Shown piece after piece: positions 52,317 to 61,065 of a stretch of 64,000 bases of DNA. The stretch comes from JAWLHK01 sp041690355 [NCBI: bacterium] (lineage in GTDB: Bacteria; J088; JAWLBW01). The number at the start of each line of letters is the position of its first letter. Position 1 is the stretch's first letter. The position numbers and the translations under genes were made by a program. Where the stretch lies: NCBI GenBank assembly GCA_041690355.1, contig JAWLHK010000001.1, positions 372,001 through 436,000 of the forward strand, written 5' to 3'. The notes under the pieces are model-generated. The model was given only the letters and a program-made list of their open reading frames with translations, was not told the origin of the DNA and did not search any database.

Positions 52317-53284
52317 TCGAGGCCGAAGTCCGCGAAAAGGCGCTGCTCGTCAATCGCATTACCGAAGAAGTCGACCGCGTGCTCGTCGGGCAGCGCGAGC
52401 TGCTCGAGGGGCTGCTCATCGGCCTGCTGACGCGCGGGCATGTGCTGGTCGAGGGGATTCCCGGCCTGGCCAAGACGCTGGCCGTGAAGTCGCTGGCGGC
52501 GACCATTCACGCCTCCTTCTCGCGCATCCAGTTTACGCCCGATCTGCTCCCTGCCGATCTGGTGGGCACGCAGATTTTCGATCCGAAGACCCAGAGCTTC
52601 CAGCCGCAGAAGGGCCCGCTCTTTGCGAACCTGGTGCTCGCCGACGAGATCAACCGTGCTCCCGCCAAAGTGCAGAGCGCCCTGCTCGAGGCGATGCAGG
52701 AGCGGCAGGTCACGCTCGGCAAGCAGACCTACGTGCTCGACGAGCCGTTTCTGGTGCTCGCCACGCAGAACCCCATCGAGCAGGAGGGTACCTACCCGCT
52801 GCCCGAAGCCCAGGTGGATCGGTTCGAGCTCAAGGTCGTCGTGAACTACCCGACGGTGCGCGACGAACGGCTGATTCTCGACCGCATGGCCGGCCTCGAC
52901 GCGCCGAAGACCTCGCCGGTCGCGACCACCCAGGACGTGCTCGCGCTGCAGCAGGTCGTCGACCGCATCTACATCGATCCGCGCGTCAAGGACTACATCG
53001 TACACCTGGTGCACGCCACCCGGTTCCCGCGCGAGTTCGGCCTCGCCGCGCTCGACGGCATGCTCGCCTACGGAGCCAGCCCGCGCGCGTCCATCGCGCT
53101 CGTGAAGGCCTCGCGGGCCCACGCCTTTCTGCGCGGCCGCGGCTTCGTCACCCCCGACGACGTCAAGGCCGTGGGGCCGGCGGTACTGCGCCATCGAATC
53201 CTGCTATCCTATGAAGCCGAAGCCGAGGGGGTCAACGCCGACGAGATCCTCGGCCGCATTCTCCAGAGCGTCGAAGTTCCCTGA
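52295..53284 (+). CDS. moxR: MoxR-type AAA+ ATPase
   Basis: 329 residues starting at GTG 52295 inside the end of rpoH, with AAAGGTGA 5-8 bases upstream. Walker A is EGIPGLAKTLA (residues 53-63), Walker B LVLADEINRA near residue 115, sensor 1 VLATQNPIEQEGTYPLPEAQVDRF near residue 158. It belongs to the MoxR family of AAA+ chaperones that act with von Willebrand A proteins to mature or insert metals into partner complexes. First of the Bat genes. Confidence 0.93.
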   Translation: MSGGLELIEAEVREKALLVNRITEEVDRVLVGQRELLEGLLIGLLTRGHVLVEGIPGLAKTLAVKSLAATIHASFSRIQFTPDLLPADLVGTQIFDPKTQSFQPQKGPLFANLVLADEINRAPAKVQSALLEAMQERQVTLGKQTYVLDEPFLVLATQNPIEQEGTYPLPEAQVDRFELKVVVNYPTVRDERLILDRMAGLDAPKTSPVATTQDVLALQQVVDRIYIDPRVKDYIVHLVHATRFPREFGLAALDGMLAYGASPRASIALVKASRAHAFLRGRGFVTPDDVKAVGPAVLRHRILLSYEAEAEGVNADEILGRILQSVEVP

Positions 53285-53313
53285 CGAACCCGGCGCCGCC
53301 GGAGGGGACCCGC

Positions 53314-54201
53314 GTGACCATGCAGGCCAGCGACATCATCCGAAAGGTCCGGCGCATCGACATCATCACCTCGCGCAAGGTCGCCGAATCGCTTGCCGGG
53401 GGCTACCACAGCGTCTTCAAGGGGCGCGGCGTGGAGTTCGCCGAGGTGCGCCCCTATCAGCCGGGCGACGACGTCCGCACGATTGACTGGAACGTGACCG
53501 CGCGCACCGGCGAGCTCTTCACGAAGAACTTCACCGAAGAGCGCGAGCTGAACGTGAACCTGCTCGTCGACGCGAGCGGCAGCCTCGGCTTCGGCGGCGC
53601 GCGCACCAAGCGGGAATACACAACCGAGATTGCCGCCCTGCTCGCCTACTCGGCCATCGCCAACGGCGATCGGGTCGGGCTCATGCTGTTCACCGACCGG
53701 GTCGAAAAAATACTGCCGCCGCGCAAGGGGCGCCGCCACGCGCTGCGCATCATCCGCGAGCTGCTCGGCTACGAGCCGGCCGCGCGCGGCACCGATCTGG
53801 GCGCGGCCATGCAAACGCTGAACCGCCTGGCGACGCGCCGCAGCGTGACGTTTCTCGTCTCTGACTTTCTGCACGGCATGGACGGTTTCAGCCGCGCCGC
53901 CCGCATCGCCGTGCGCCGGCACGACATCATTCCGGTCGTCGTACGCGACCCGCTCGAACACATGCTTCCCCCGGCGGGGCTCGTGCGCGTCGCCGACGCC
54001 GAAAGCGGAGCCACCGCCTGGATCGACGCGGGCAACCGCGAAGCGCGCGCAGCCTTCGCGCGGATGACGGCGGCCGAAGAAGACCGCCTCACGGCCAGCC
54101 TGCGCGAGTTGCGCATGAGTCCGCTCTTTCTACGCAATGGCGAAGACGCGGTGCGCCCGCTGGTACGCTACTTCGCGCTGCGCAAGGGGAGAAAGCGATG
54201 A
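53314..54201 (+). CDS. DUF58 protein of the Bat operon
   Basis: 295 residues. KGRGVEFAEVRPYQPGDDVRTIDWNVTARTGELFTKNFTEERELNVNLLVDASGS is the DUF58 signature, including a degenerate MIDAS-like DASGS. This is the fixed companion of MoxR in aerotolerance operons. Start at GTG 53314 (GGAGG upstream); an ATG two codons later is an alternative. The stop overlaps the next ATG by four bases. Confidence 0.93.
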   Translation: MTMQASDIIRKVRRIDIITSRKVAESLAGGYHSVFKGRGVEFAEVRPYQPGDDVRTIDWNVTARTGELFTKNFTEERELNVNLLVDASGSLGFGGARTKREYTTEIAALLAYSAIANGDRVGLMLFTDRVEKILPPRKGRRHALRIIRELLGYEPAARGTDLGAAMQTLNRLATRRSVTFLVSDFLHGMDGFSRAARIAVRRHDIIPVVVRDPLEHMLPPAGLVRVADAESGATAWIDAGNREARAAFARMTAAEEDRLTASLRELRMSPLFLRNGEDAVRPLVRYFALRKGRKR

Positions 54202-55220
54202 AGCGGGCGCGACGAACCCTGCCGCTCGCGGCCCTGCTTGCCATCCTCTTCCTGATTTCGGCCGACGCCCGGTCGACGGCGGCGCAGACGCCGGATCCCG
54301 CCACCCCGGACGCGGCGGCCGCCCCGAACGAGGGAGGCGCTGGCGGAGCCGCCGTCGATCCGGTCGTCGCGGCGCTCGAAGTCGACACCCGCGTCGAACC
54401 GGCGAGCGCGCCGCTCGGCGTCGAGGTGGTCTGGACGACCCGCATCGGCCATCCCGACGGGGCGGTCGGCTTTGCCGGACCGGCCACCGGCGGCGCCATG
54501 CACGTGAAGTCGCGCGAGATCACGGCCGCTCCCGACGGAAAAGCGTCTACCGCACGCGTCGTGCTCACGGGCCTCACGCTGGGCTCCTTCACGCTGCCGC
54601 CGCTCGAACTGCGCTTCACCGACGACGCCGGCGTCGATCACCCCTTTCAGGTGCTCGGCGGCAAGGTGGAGATCGTCGCCACCACCGAAGAAAATGCGCA
54701 ACCGGCCGACCTCGCCCCTCCGGTGGAGATCACGGCGTGGAACCCGTGGTTCTTCGCGGGCATCGCCGTCGGTCTGCTCGTGCTCGGCGGTTTCTTCTAC
54801 TGGGTCCGTCACCGCGGCCGGCGACGTGCCCTGCTCCCCCCCGCGCCGACCGATCTGCGCACCCCGGGACAGATCGCGCTCGACGCCATCTTCGAGCTGC
54901 AGACGCAGGGGCTTCTTGAGCGCCGTGAGATCAAACTCTTCACCTACCAGCTCGACGACATTGTGCGCGCGTTTCTCGTCGCCACGACCGGCGTCGGCAG
55001 CCTGACCGAGACCTCTGAAGAGTTCCTGCGCAGCCTTACGCCGGCCATGGGGCGTGACCGGCTCGCCGAGGTGCGCGCGTTCTTCGACCAGTCCGATCGC
55101 GTGCGCTTCGCCGGCGAAGAACACGAGGCCGCCGAGGCGAGCGCGCTCGTCGAGCGGGCCATTCATCTCGTCCACTTTCTCTCGGGCACGCGGGCCGCGA
55201 CGGGGGATACCGCGGCATGA
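54198..55220 (+). CDS. DUF4381-like single-pass membrane protein of the Bat operon
   Basis: 340 residues. Signal peptide or anchor at 8-30, then a periplasmic beta-rich domain (VDTRVEPASAPLGVEVVWTTRIGHP...LTLGSFTLPPLELRF), one membrane helix near residue 193-213 (WFFAGIAVGLLVLGGFFYWV), and a helical cytosolic C-terminus. This is the place and shape of the DUF4381/BatD-related protein found between DUF58 and BatA genes. It overlaps both neighbours by four bases. Confidence 0.8.
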   Translation: MKRARRTLPLAALLAILFLISADARSTAAQTPDPATPDAAAAPNEGGAGGAAVDPVVAALEVDTRVEPASAPLGVEVVWTTRIGHPDGAVGFAGPATGGAMHVKSREITAAPDGKASTARVVLTGLTLGSFTLPPLELRFTDDAGVDHPFQVLGGKVEIVATTEENAQPADLAPPVEITAWNPWFFAGIAVGLLVLGGFFYWVRHRGRRRALLPPAPTDLRTPGQIALDAIFELQTQGLLERREIKLFTYQLDDIVRAFLVATTGVGSLTETSEEFLRSLTPAMGRDRLAEVRAFFDQSDRVRFAGEEHEAAEASALVERAIHLVHFLSGTRAATGDTAA

Positions 55221-56185
55221 CGCTTGCCCAGCCGTGGATGCTGCTTCTCCTGCTGCTGCTCCCGCTCGTCTACTGGGGCAGCCGGCGCCGCCCCGATCGC
55301 CGCGCCGTCGTCTATTCCGATCTCGAACGGCTCAAACCGTTCCGCGGCGGCAAGGCCAGGTGGATGTGGATCCCCCGCGCCCTCTTCTGGCTGGCCGCCG
55401 CCGCGCTCGTACTCGCCCTTGCCCGGCCCCAGTTGCGTAACGTACGCCAGGAAATCGTGGCGCCGGGGATCGACATCGTGCTCGCCCTCGACATGTCGTC
55501 GTCCATGCTGGCCAACGATTTTCCCCCGAACCGCTTCGAGGCGGCCCGGCGCGTGCTCAAGCGCTTCATCGCGAGCCGGACGACCGATCGCGTGGGGCTC
55601 GTCGTCTTCGCGGGCCGCGCCTACACCCAGGTGCCGCTGACCTTCGACTACCGCGCCGTGTCGCAGCTGCTCGACGCTGTCGCCATTGGGCAGATCGAAG
55701 ACGGCACCGCCATCGGCATGGGGCTCGTCGAAGCCGTCAACCGGTTGAAAGACAGCCCCGCGAAGAGCCGCATCGTCATTCTGCTTACCGACGGCGTCAA
55801 CAACCGCGGCAAGGTCGACCCCGATACCGCGGGAGAAATTGCCAAGCTCAAGGGAATACGCGTCTATACCATCGGCATGGGGACGCGCGACGGCGGCATG
55901 CGGGGCCGCATCGAACAGATGATGGGCCTGCAGGCCGGGGCGACCATGGACGTCGAGCTCATGCAGCGCATCGCCGGGCAGACGGGTGGCCGCTACTTCG
56001 AGGCGGCCAGCCTGAGCGATCTCTCTTCCGTTTACGACACCATCGGCTCCCTGGAAAAGAGCGAAGTCAAGCTGAACGAGTACGTGACCGTGCGGGAATT
56101 CTATCCGCAGGTGCTCGCCCTCGCGCTCGTCCTGTTGCTCGCAGGCTGGCTGCTCGAACTCACCGTGCTGCGGAGGATCCCCTGA
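55217..56185 (+). CDS. batA: BatA, von Willebrand A membrane protein
   Basis: 322 residues. Two N-terminal hydrophobic helices, then a von Willebrand A domain with the MIDAS DMSSSM (Asp92, Ser94, Ser96), a TDGVNNRG and a threonine-containing loop, and a C-terminal membrane helix (VLALALVLLLAGWLLEL). Classic BatA of aerotolerance operons, oriented with the VWA domain in the periplasm or cytosol depending on topology; binds metal. Overlaps batB by one base. Confidence 0.93.
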   Translation: MTLAQPWMLLLLLLLPLVYWGSRRRPDRRAVVYSDLERLKPFRGGKARWMWIPRALFWLAAAALVLALARPQLRNVRQEIVAPGIDIVLALDMSSSMLANDFPPNRFEAARRVLKRFIASRTTDRVGLVVFAGRAYTQVPLTFDYRAVSQLLDAVAIGQIEDGTAIGMGLVEAVNRLKDSPAKSRIVILLTDGVNNRGKVDPDTAGEIAKLKGIRVYTIGMGTRDGGMRGRIEQMMGLQAGATMDVELMQRIAGQTGGRYFEAASLSDLSSVYDTIGSLEKSEVKLNEYVTVREFYPQVLALALVLLLAGWLLELTVLRRIP

Positions 56186-57171
56186 TGGAATTCGCGCAGA
56201 TTGACGCTTTCTGGTGGCTCCTCGCGATCCCCCTCTTTCTCGGCCTCGGCCTGCATGCCGAACGCGTTCGCAGGCGTGTTGCCGCGGCCTGGGGAATCGG
56301 AGCGCCTGCAGCCGTCGACACGGCGGGTACGCGCCGCCGGCTGCGTCAACTCGCCTGGTCGGTCGCGCTCATCGGCCTCTCGGGCGCCATGGCCATGCCG
56401 CTCGGCGAGGCGACATCACGCCTGCTCGAACGCCGGGGGACCGACGTGGTCATCGTGCTCGACCTGTCGAACAGCATGCTGGCCCGCGACGTGCAGCCTG
56501 ACCGCCTGCGGCGCGCGCGCTTCGAGATCGATCGCCTGCTCGATGCCATGCGCGGCGACCGGGTGGGACTCGTGGTCTTCTCGGGGACTTCGTTCATGCA
56601 GACCCCGCTCACGACCGATTATGCGATTTTGCGTAACCTGCTGCACGAAGTCGAGCCGCAGTCCATGCCCTATCCGGGCTCGAACGTCGCCTCCGGAATC
56701 CGCAAAGGGCTCGAGCTCGTGCAGCACACGCCGGGGGGGAGCCGCGCCCTGGTTCTGCTCACCGACGGCGAAGAGACCGTCGGTGACGCCTTGCGCGCGG
56801 CCCGTGAAGCCGGCGATCGGCAGGTTCCCATCTTCACCATCGCGATTGGCACGGCGCGCGGCGAACCGATTCCGCTGCAGGCGCCCAACGGGGGTGAGGC
56901 GATTCTGCTGGGCCCCGACGGAAAACCGGTGCTCTCGAAGCTCGACGAAGCCGGCCTGCAGCGCATCGCCGATCTGTCGGGCGGCCGCTACTTCCGCATC
57001 GGACCGGGGGGCGACGCGCACGCCGTCGCGCAGGTGGTGCAGCGGCTGGAAAAGGAGATGCTCGAGCAGCGCACCGTAACCGAGCGAGCCGCCCTGTACC
57101 CCTGGTGGGCCGTGCCGGCCCTGGTGTTTCTTCTGGCGGGCCTCTGGTTCCGCGAGCGGGAGTACGCATGA
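56185..57171 (+). CDS. batB: BatB, von Willebrand A membrane protein
   Basis: 328 residues. Helices at 8-25 and 57-72, VWA MIDAS DLSNSM (Asp93, Ser95, Ser97), LVLLTDGEETVGDA, and a C-terminal helix WWAVPALVFLLAGLWFR. Paralogue of BatA; the two are expected to form a heteromeric complex with BatC and BatD. ATG 56185 shares a base with the previous TGA (TGATG). Confidence 0.93.
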   Translation: MEFAQIDAFWWLLAIPLFLGLGLHAERVRRRVAAAWGIGAPAAVDTAGTRRRLRQLAWSVALIGLSGAMAMPLGEATSRLLERRGTDVVIVLDLSNSMLARDVQPDRLRRARFEIDRLLDAMRGDRVGLVVFSGTSFMQTPLTTDYAILRNLLHEVEPQSMPYPGSNVASGIRKGLELVQHTPGGSRALVLLTDGEETVGDALRAAREAGDRQVPIFTIAIGTARGEPIPLQAPNGGEAILLGPDGKPVLSKLDEAGLQRIADLSGGRYFRIGPGGDAHAVAQVVQRLEKEMLEQRTVTERAALYPWWAVPALVFLLAGLWFREREYA

Positions 57172-57983
57172 TCGCGCGCCGCCTGATCCTGCTCATACTT
57201 GGATCCTTCGGTCTCGCCGGCGTGGTCGGCGACGCCGCGGCCGCGCCGTGGAACCGCGAGGTTCCGGAAAACCGCGACGGCCGCGCCGCGTGGGAAGCCG
57301 GCGAGTACGAAGAGGCCGTGCGCAGTTTCGAAGAAGCCGCCCGCAAGGAGGATGACGCGGATGCGCAGCGCGCGGAGTTCAACCGAGGGACGGCGCTCGC
57401 GCGCGAGGGCAAGGCCCAGGAGGCCGAGCGCGCCTTCGACCGCTCGGCCCGATCCGAAGATCCCGAGCTGCGATCGCAGGCGCTGTACAACCGCGGCTGG
57501 CTGCGGGAGCAGCGGCAGGATTACCCCGGCGCGATCGACGATTACCGCCGCGCCCTCATGGAAGACGGCGGCAACGGGCGCGCACGCACGAATCTCGAGC
57601 GTCTGTTGCGCATGCCGCCGCCCCCGCCGCAGCAGCAGCCCTCGAACACCCCGGAAAAAGAGGACAGCCGGAACAACGAGGGTGAGCAGAACGAGCAGCA
57701 GAAAGACACGGGCAAGCAGGACGAGGCGCAGAAGGGGAACGAAGGGGAAGACGGAAGGCGCCCCCAGGAAGAAACCGAAGATCGTGAAGCTTCTTCGGGC
57801 GACGACGAGCAGAACGACGGACGCGGCGAAGAGGAGAAGACCGGCCGCTCCTCGGGCGGCGAAGACCTGACGGAAGAAGAAGCGGATGATATCCTTGAAT
57901 CCGCCGATCGAGAGTCGACGCGGCCGCCCGTCCGCCACTCCGATGCACCGCCGAACGATTATGATCCGAGCCGCAACTGGTAA
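57168..57983 (+). CDS. batC: BatC, TPR protein with acidic tail
   Basis: 271 residues. Signal peptide (LILLILGSFGLAGVVGDAAAA), then TPR units: AAWEAGEYEEAVRSFEEAARKE, EFNRGTALAREGKAQEAERAF, ALYNRGWLREQRQDYPGAIDDYRRAL. The tail from residue 155 is low-complexity, rich in Glu, Gln, Asp and Arg, with a PPPPP run at its start. Start at 57168 overlaps the batB stop (ATGA). The last 23 bases overlap the batD-batE gene. Confidence 0.88.
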   Translation: MIARRLILLILGSFGLAGVVGDAAAAPWNREVPENRDGRAAWEAGEYEEAVRSFEEAARKEDDADAQRAEFNRGTALAREGKAQEAERAFDRSARSEDPELRSQALYNRGWLREQRQDYPGAIDDYRRALMEDGGNGRARTNLERLLRMPPPPPQQQPSNTPEKEDSRNNEGEQNEQQKDTGKQDEAQKGNEGEDGRRPQEETEDREASSGDDEQNDGRGEEEKTGRSSGGEDLTEEEADDILESADRESTRPPVRHSDAPPNDYDPSRNW

Positions 57984-60375
57984 CGTACTGGGACTTCTAC
58001 TGCTGGCCTTCGCGCTGCTGCCCGCGGGCGCCGAGGCGAGCGTCGGCGTCACGGCGCGCCTTGCGCCCGACCGCGTGGCCGTGGGCGAGGCGTTCCGCCT
58101 CGAGGTCACCGTGCAGTCGACCGGCCTTGCCGGAGCGGGCGACGTCGTCGTCCCCTCGCATCCTGCACTGCGCAACGTCGGCCGCGCGTCGAACCAGACG
58201 ATGCGCTTCGTCAACGGCGCCGTCACGCGCGAGCTCATCGAGACCTTCACCTTCGTTGCCCGCGAACCCGGCCGCTACCGGTTCGACGGCGTCGGGGTGA
58301 AGCGCGGCAACCAGTTCGTGGCCGCGCCCGTCGTCTCCATCCAGGTCGATGCCGCCGGCGCGAGCCAGGGATCGCCCGGCGTAGCCGGGCCGGGCGGCGG
58401 CGCACCCGAGCCGGCGCTCTCGGGAGAACTGCCGCCCCCCGGGCGCGACCTGTACGTGACGGCGTTCGTCGATCGCGACCGCGTCTGGCAGGGCGAGCCT
58501 ATCGTCTACACCTTTCGCTTCTTCTTCTACCGGCTCGCGCCCGACAACCCGACCTACGACACCCCCGACTTTGCCGGATTCGAAGCCTTCGATCTCGGTC
58601 AGAGCGACGAGCCGCAGACCGTGATGGTGCACGGCCGCCCGTATCAGTACTTCGATATCCGCACGCTGCTCTATCCCGTGCGCAGCGGCGAACTGGTCAT
58701 CGATCCGGCCGCCCTCTCGTTCCGCGGCAATTTCTTCTTCGCCCGCGACCAGGTCCTGCGCGCGAAGCCGATCCGCGTCCAGGTGCGCCCGCTTCCCGAG
58801 GGGGCGCCCGCAGACTTCGGCGGGGCCGTCGGCAGCTTCGCGCTGCGCGCCGGCCGCCTGCCCGCCCGGGTTCACGCCGACGAGCCCGTGACCCTCTCTC
58901 TGTCGGTGGCCGGCATCGGCAACTTCCGCCGCGTCGGCGCCCCGGCACCGGTGACCGAGGCCGGCTGGCGCATCTACCCGGGGCGCGTCTCCGAAGATAC
59001 CCGCGCGGGCGATGCGGGGATGAGCGGCGAGAAGCAGTTCGAGCTGCTGCTGCTCCCGCCGGGCCCGGGCCGACAGCAGATGCCGACCTTCGCCTTCAGC
59101 TACTTTGAACCGGCCGTAGAAGCCTACCGGACGCTGCGCATCACCCCCGGCGAGGTCGAAATTCTCGCGCAGCCCGGGGCGGGCGCCCCGACGCGGACGC
59201 TGCGCAGCCTCAGCTTTCGCCCGCTGCGCACCGAACCGGGGCCGGCGCCGGCCGATCCGCTGACGCCCTGGCGTCTCTTCGCCTGGCTGCTTCCGCTGCC
59301 GCTCGTGGGGCTCGTGCTCCTGCAGGCCGGCTCCGCCGTGCGACGGCGCATGCGCGAGGCCACCCCCGAGGATCGGCGCACGGCGGCCCGCCGCAAGCTC
59401 GAGCGCGAAGTCAATTCCGCCGACTCCGATCCGCTCGTCCTGCTGCGCGCCATGGATCAGTGGCTGCACGAGGCGCACGGGCTCGGGGCCGCCCCGGCCG
59501 AGGCCGACGTCCGCGCGGCCCTCGGCGATCAGGCCGACGGCTTTCTCGAGGCGCGGCGCCGGCTGCAGCAGGCGGTGTACGGCGGCGGCGGCGATGCTCA
59601 CGGGGCACGGCGGGTACTGCGCGAGTGGCTGCGCAAAGGGGGCACCGCGCTTGCTCTCGTGCTCGCGCTCGGCGGCATCGGCACTGCGGCCGCGACGGAC
59701 ACCCTGTTCCAGCGCGCGCAGCAGGCGCACATGGAGGGGAACTACGGGGAGTCCGTCCGCCTCTACCAGCGCGCCGCCGAACAGCTGCTGCCACGAGTAA
59801 ATATCCTCTACAACCTTTCGGGAGCCGCGTGGCGCGCGGGCGACCCCGCCCTGGCCCGATATGCCATCGAGCGCGCCTACAGCCTGGCCCCGCGCGACGC
59901 CGACGTCGCGGCGAACCGGCGGCTCATCGGCGAGGCCGTCGCCGATATGGGGGGCTCGGCGGGGGCGGCCGTCCCCGGCCTCATGACGTTCGGCGAAGCC
60001 GGGTGGCTGACCGCCGGGCTCTTCGTTCTCTTCACGGCCACGTTGCTGGTCGCGCGCTTCGGTCCGCGCCTGCGGTGGACGGCGGCGGTTCTGTTTCTCC
60101 TCACCCTGGCAGCAGGCATTCACGGCGCCTGGCTGTACGGCCGCCTTAACGACGCGCAGCCCGGGGTGCTCTGGCGCGAGACGGCGCTGCACGAAGCGGC
60201 CGACGAGCGCAGCGGCACGGTCACGCTGCTCCCCGCCGGCGATCTTGCCTGGATTGAGCAGGCGGGGGGCGCCTGGCTGCAGGTGCGCACCCCGCGGGGC
60301 CTGCGCGGCTGGCTACCGGCCGAGGCGTGGCGGCCCCTCCCGGTTCTCTCCCCTCGGGAAGGGATTCCGGAATAG
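57961..60375 (+). CDS. BatD-BatE fusion protein
   Basis: 804 residues. The N-terminal two-thirds is BatD (oxygen-tolerance family): signal peptide, then Ig-like periplasmic domains (VTARLAPDRVAVGEAFRLEVTVQSTG, VYTFRFFFYRLAPDNP, GNFRRVGAPAP) and a membrane helix at about 438-460. From about residue 559, LALVLALGGIGTAAAT looks like the original BatE signal peptide, followed by TPR repeats (LFQRAQQAHMEGNYGESVRLYQRAAEQ, NILYNLSGAAWRAGDPALARYAIERAYSLAP), two membrane helices and an SH3-like end (GTVTLLPAGDLAWIEQAGGAWLQVRTPRGLRGWLP). BatD and BatE are normally separate. The start is ATG 57961, inside batC. Confidence 0.85.
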   Translation: MIRAATGNVLGLLLLAFALLPAGAEASVGVTARLAPDRVAVGEAFRLEVTVQSTGLAGAGDVVVPSHPALRNVGRASNQTMRFVNGAVTRELIETFTFVAREPGRYRFDGVGVKRGNQFVAAPVVSIQVDAAGASQGSPGVAGPGGGAPEPALSGELPPPGRDLYVTAFVDRDRVWQGEPIVYTFRFFFYRLAPDNPTYDTPDFAGFEAFDLGQSDEPQTVMVHGRPYQYFDIRTLLYPVRSGELVIDPAALSFRGNFFFARDQVLRAKPIRVQVRPLPEGAPADFGGAVGSFALRAGRLPARVHADEPVTLSLSVAGIGNFRRVGAPAPVTEAGWRIYPGRVSEDTRAGDAGMSGEKQFELLLLPPGPGRQQMPTFAFSYFEPAVEAYRTLRITPGEVEILAQPGAGAPTRTLRSLSFRPLRTEPGPAPADPLTPWRLFAWLLPLPLVGLVLLQAGSAVRRRMREATPEDRRTAARRKLEREVNSADSDPLVLLRAMDQWLHEAHGLGAAPAEADVRAALGDQADGFLEARRRLQQAVYGGGGDAHGARRVLREWLRKGGTALALVLALGGIGTAAATDTLFQRAQQAHMEGNYGESVRLYQRAAEQLLPRVNILYNLSGAAWRAGDPALARYAIERAYSLAPRDADVAANRRLIGEAVADMGGSAGAAVPGLMTFGEAGWLTAGLFVLFTATLLVARFGPRLRWTAAVLFLLTLAAGIHGAWLYGRLNDAQPGVLWRETALHEAADERSGTVTLLPAGDLAWIEQAGGAWLQVRTPRGLRGWLPAEAWRPLPVLSPREGIPE

Positions 60376-60390
60376 TCCAGTCAGGATGAT

Positions 60391-60419
60391 TTGACAAGAA
60401 ATCGGCCGGTTGGTATCTT
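60391..60419 (+). promoter_or_regulatory. Near-consensus sigma-70 promoter
   Basis: TTGACA at 60391-60396, 17-base spacer, TATCTT at 60414-60419. The leader of about 110 bases to the ATG at 60537 contains CAGGAG as Shine-Dalgarno. Confidence 0.75.
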
Positions 60420-60536
60420 TTCTCTCAGTCGCGCGACACCGGATATCCGGGTCCCCGTGCAGTCGTCTTTTCCACTGGAAAGCGCCTGGCGGGCGGGCGC
60501 GGCGCCGCTTTCACGCCCTTCAGGAGCATCAGTACC

Positions 60537-61007
60537 ATGCGACGCCAAATCAAGACCAAGGAACTCCGGGTCCGTTTCCCCAACTCCCGTGAGCTGTTTC
60601 TGTTTGCCCGCCGAGTGATCATGGAAGAGAACGACATCAAGGATGTCGAGCTCATCAGCGACATCGAAATCGGCCGGATGATCGACTACGATTACAAGTA
60701 CACGCACCAGTGGAAGTTCGGCAAGAAGAACGTCCACGACATCGTGGAACTGACCAACCTCTCGCGCAATCTGGGCGTCGACCTGTCGCTGCTCACGAAG
60801 ATCGCGCTCGGCGAGCTCAAGGCCGACCAGGCGTTCAAGATCTGGAAGGAGGAGAAGGGCCAGGGCAACACGATGATCGAGAACGAGCATCGTGGCGAAA
60901 GCGGCCGTCTCTACATCCGCATGATCGCGAGCAAGGAGCGCTCGGAGCGAGCGCAGAAGCTGATCGAGGAGATCAACAAGGTGGCCGAGAAATTCGGGTT
61001 CAATTGA
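60537..61007 (+). CDS. Unrecognised charged alpha-helical protein, 156 aa
   Basis: Starts MRRQIKTKELRVRFPNSRELFLFARRVIMEENDIKDVELISDIEIG. It is soluble, about a third charged residues, with an EF-hand-free acidic core and a C-terminal helix SKERSERAQKLIEEINKVAEKFGFN. The pattern looks like a conserved small cytosolic protein, but I cannot name a family. It has its own near-consensus promoter and Shine-Dalgarno. Its stop codon TGA lies at the very edge of the left hairpin element of the DUF559 cassette, as though that element inserted just at the end of the gene. Confidence 0.8.
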   Translation: MRRQIKTKELRVRFPNSRELFLFARRVIMEENDIKDVELISDIEIGRMIDYDYKYTHQWKFGKKNVHDIVELTNLSRNLGVDLSLLTKIALGELKADQAFKIWKEEKGQGNTMIENEHRGESGRLYIRMIASKERSERAQKLIEEINKVAEKFGFN

Positions 61008-61065
61008 CCTCCTCCCCCCCTGCGCTGAGGCGCAGGGGACCCTCCTCCTTGCTAAGGAGGAGGGT
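61006..61065 (-). repeat. Left copy of the two-hairpin element
   Basis: Contains CCCCTGCGC/GCGCAGGGG (61017-61038) and ACCCTCCTCCTT/AAGGAGGAGGGT (61039-61065, 3-base loop). Outer end GACCTC at 61006. The inner hairpin contains the stop codon of the DUF559 gene and encodes its last residues, PPP. Confidence 0.7.

Noticed and set aside
57997-60192. 731-codon frame antisense to the BatD-BatE gene
   Set aside because: GC-driven shadow of a clear coding sequence; no recognisable fold.
61006-61065. Plain terminator of the upstream gene
   Set aside because: There is no T-run after the second hairpin, and the same composite element recurs inverted at 61489, which a terminator alone would not explain.
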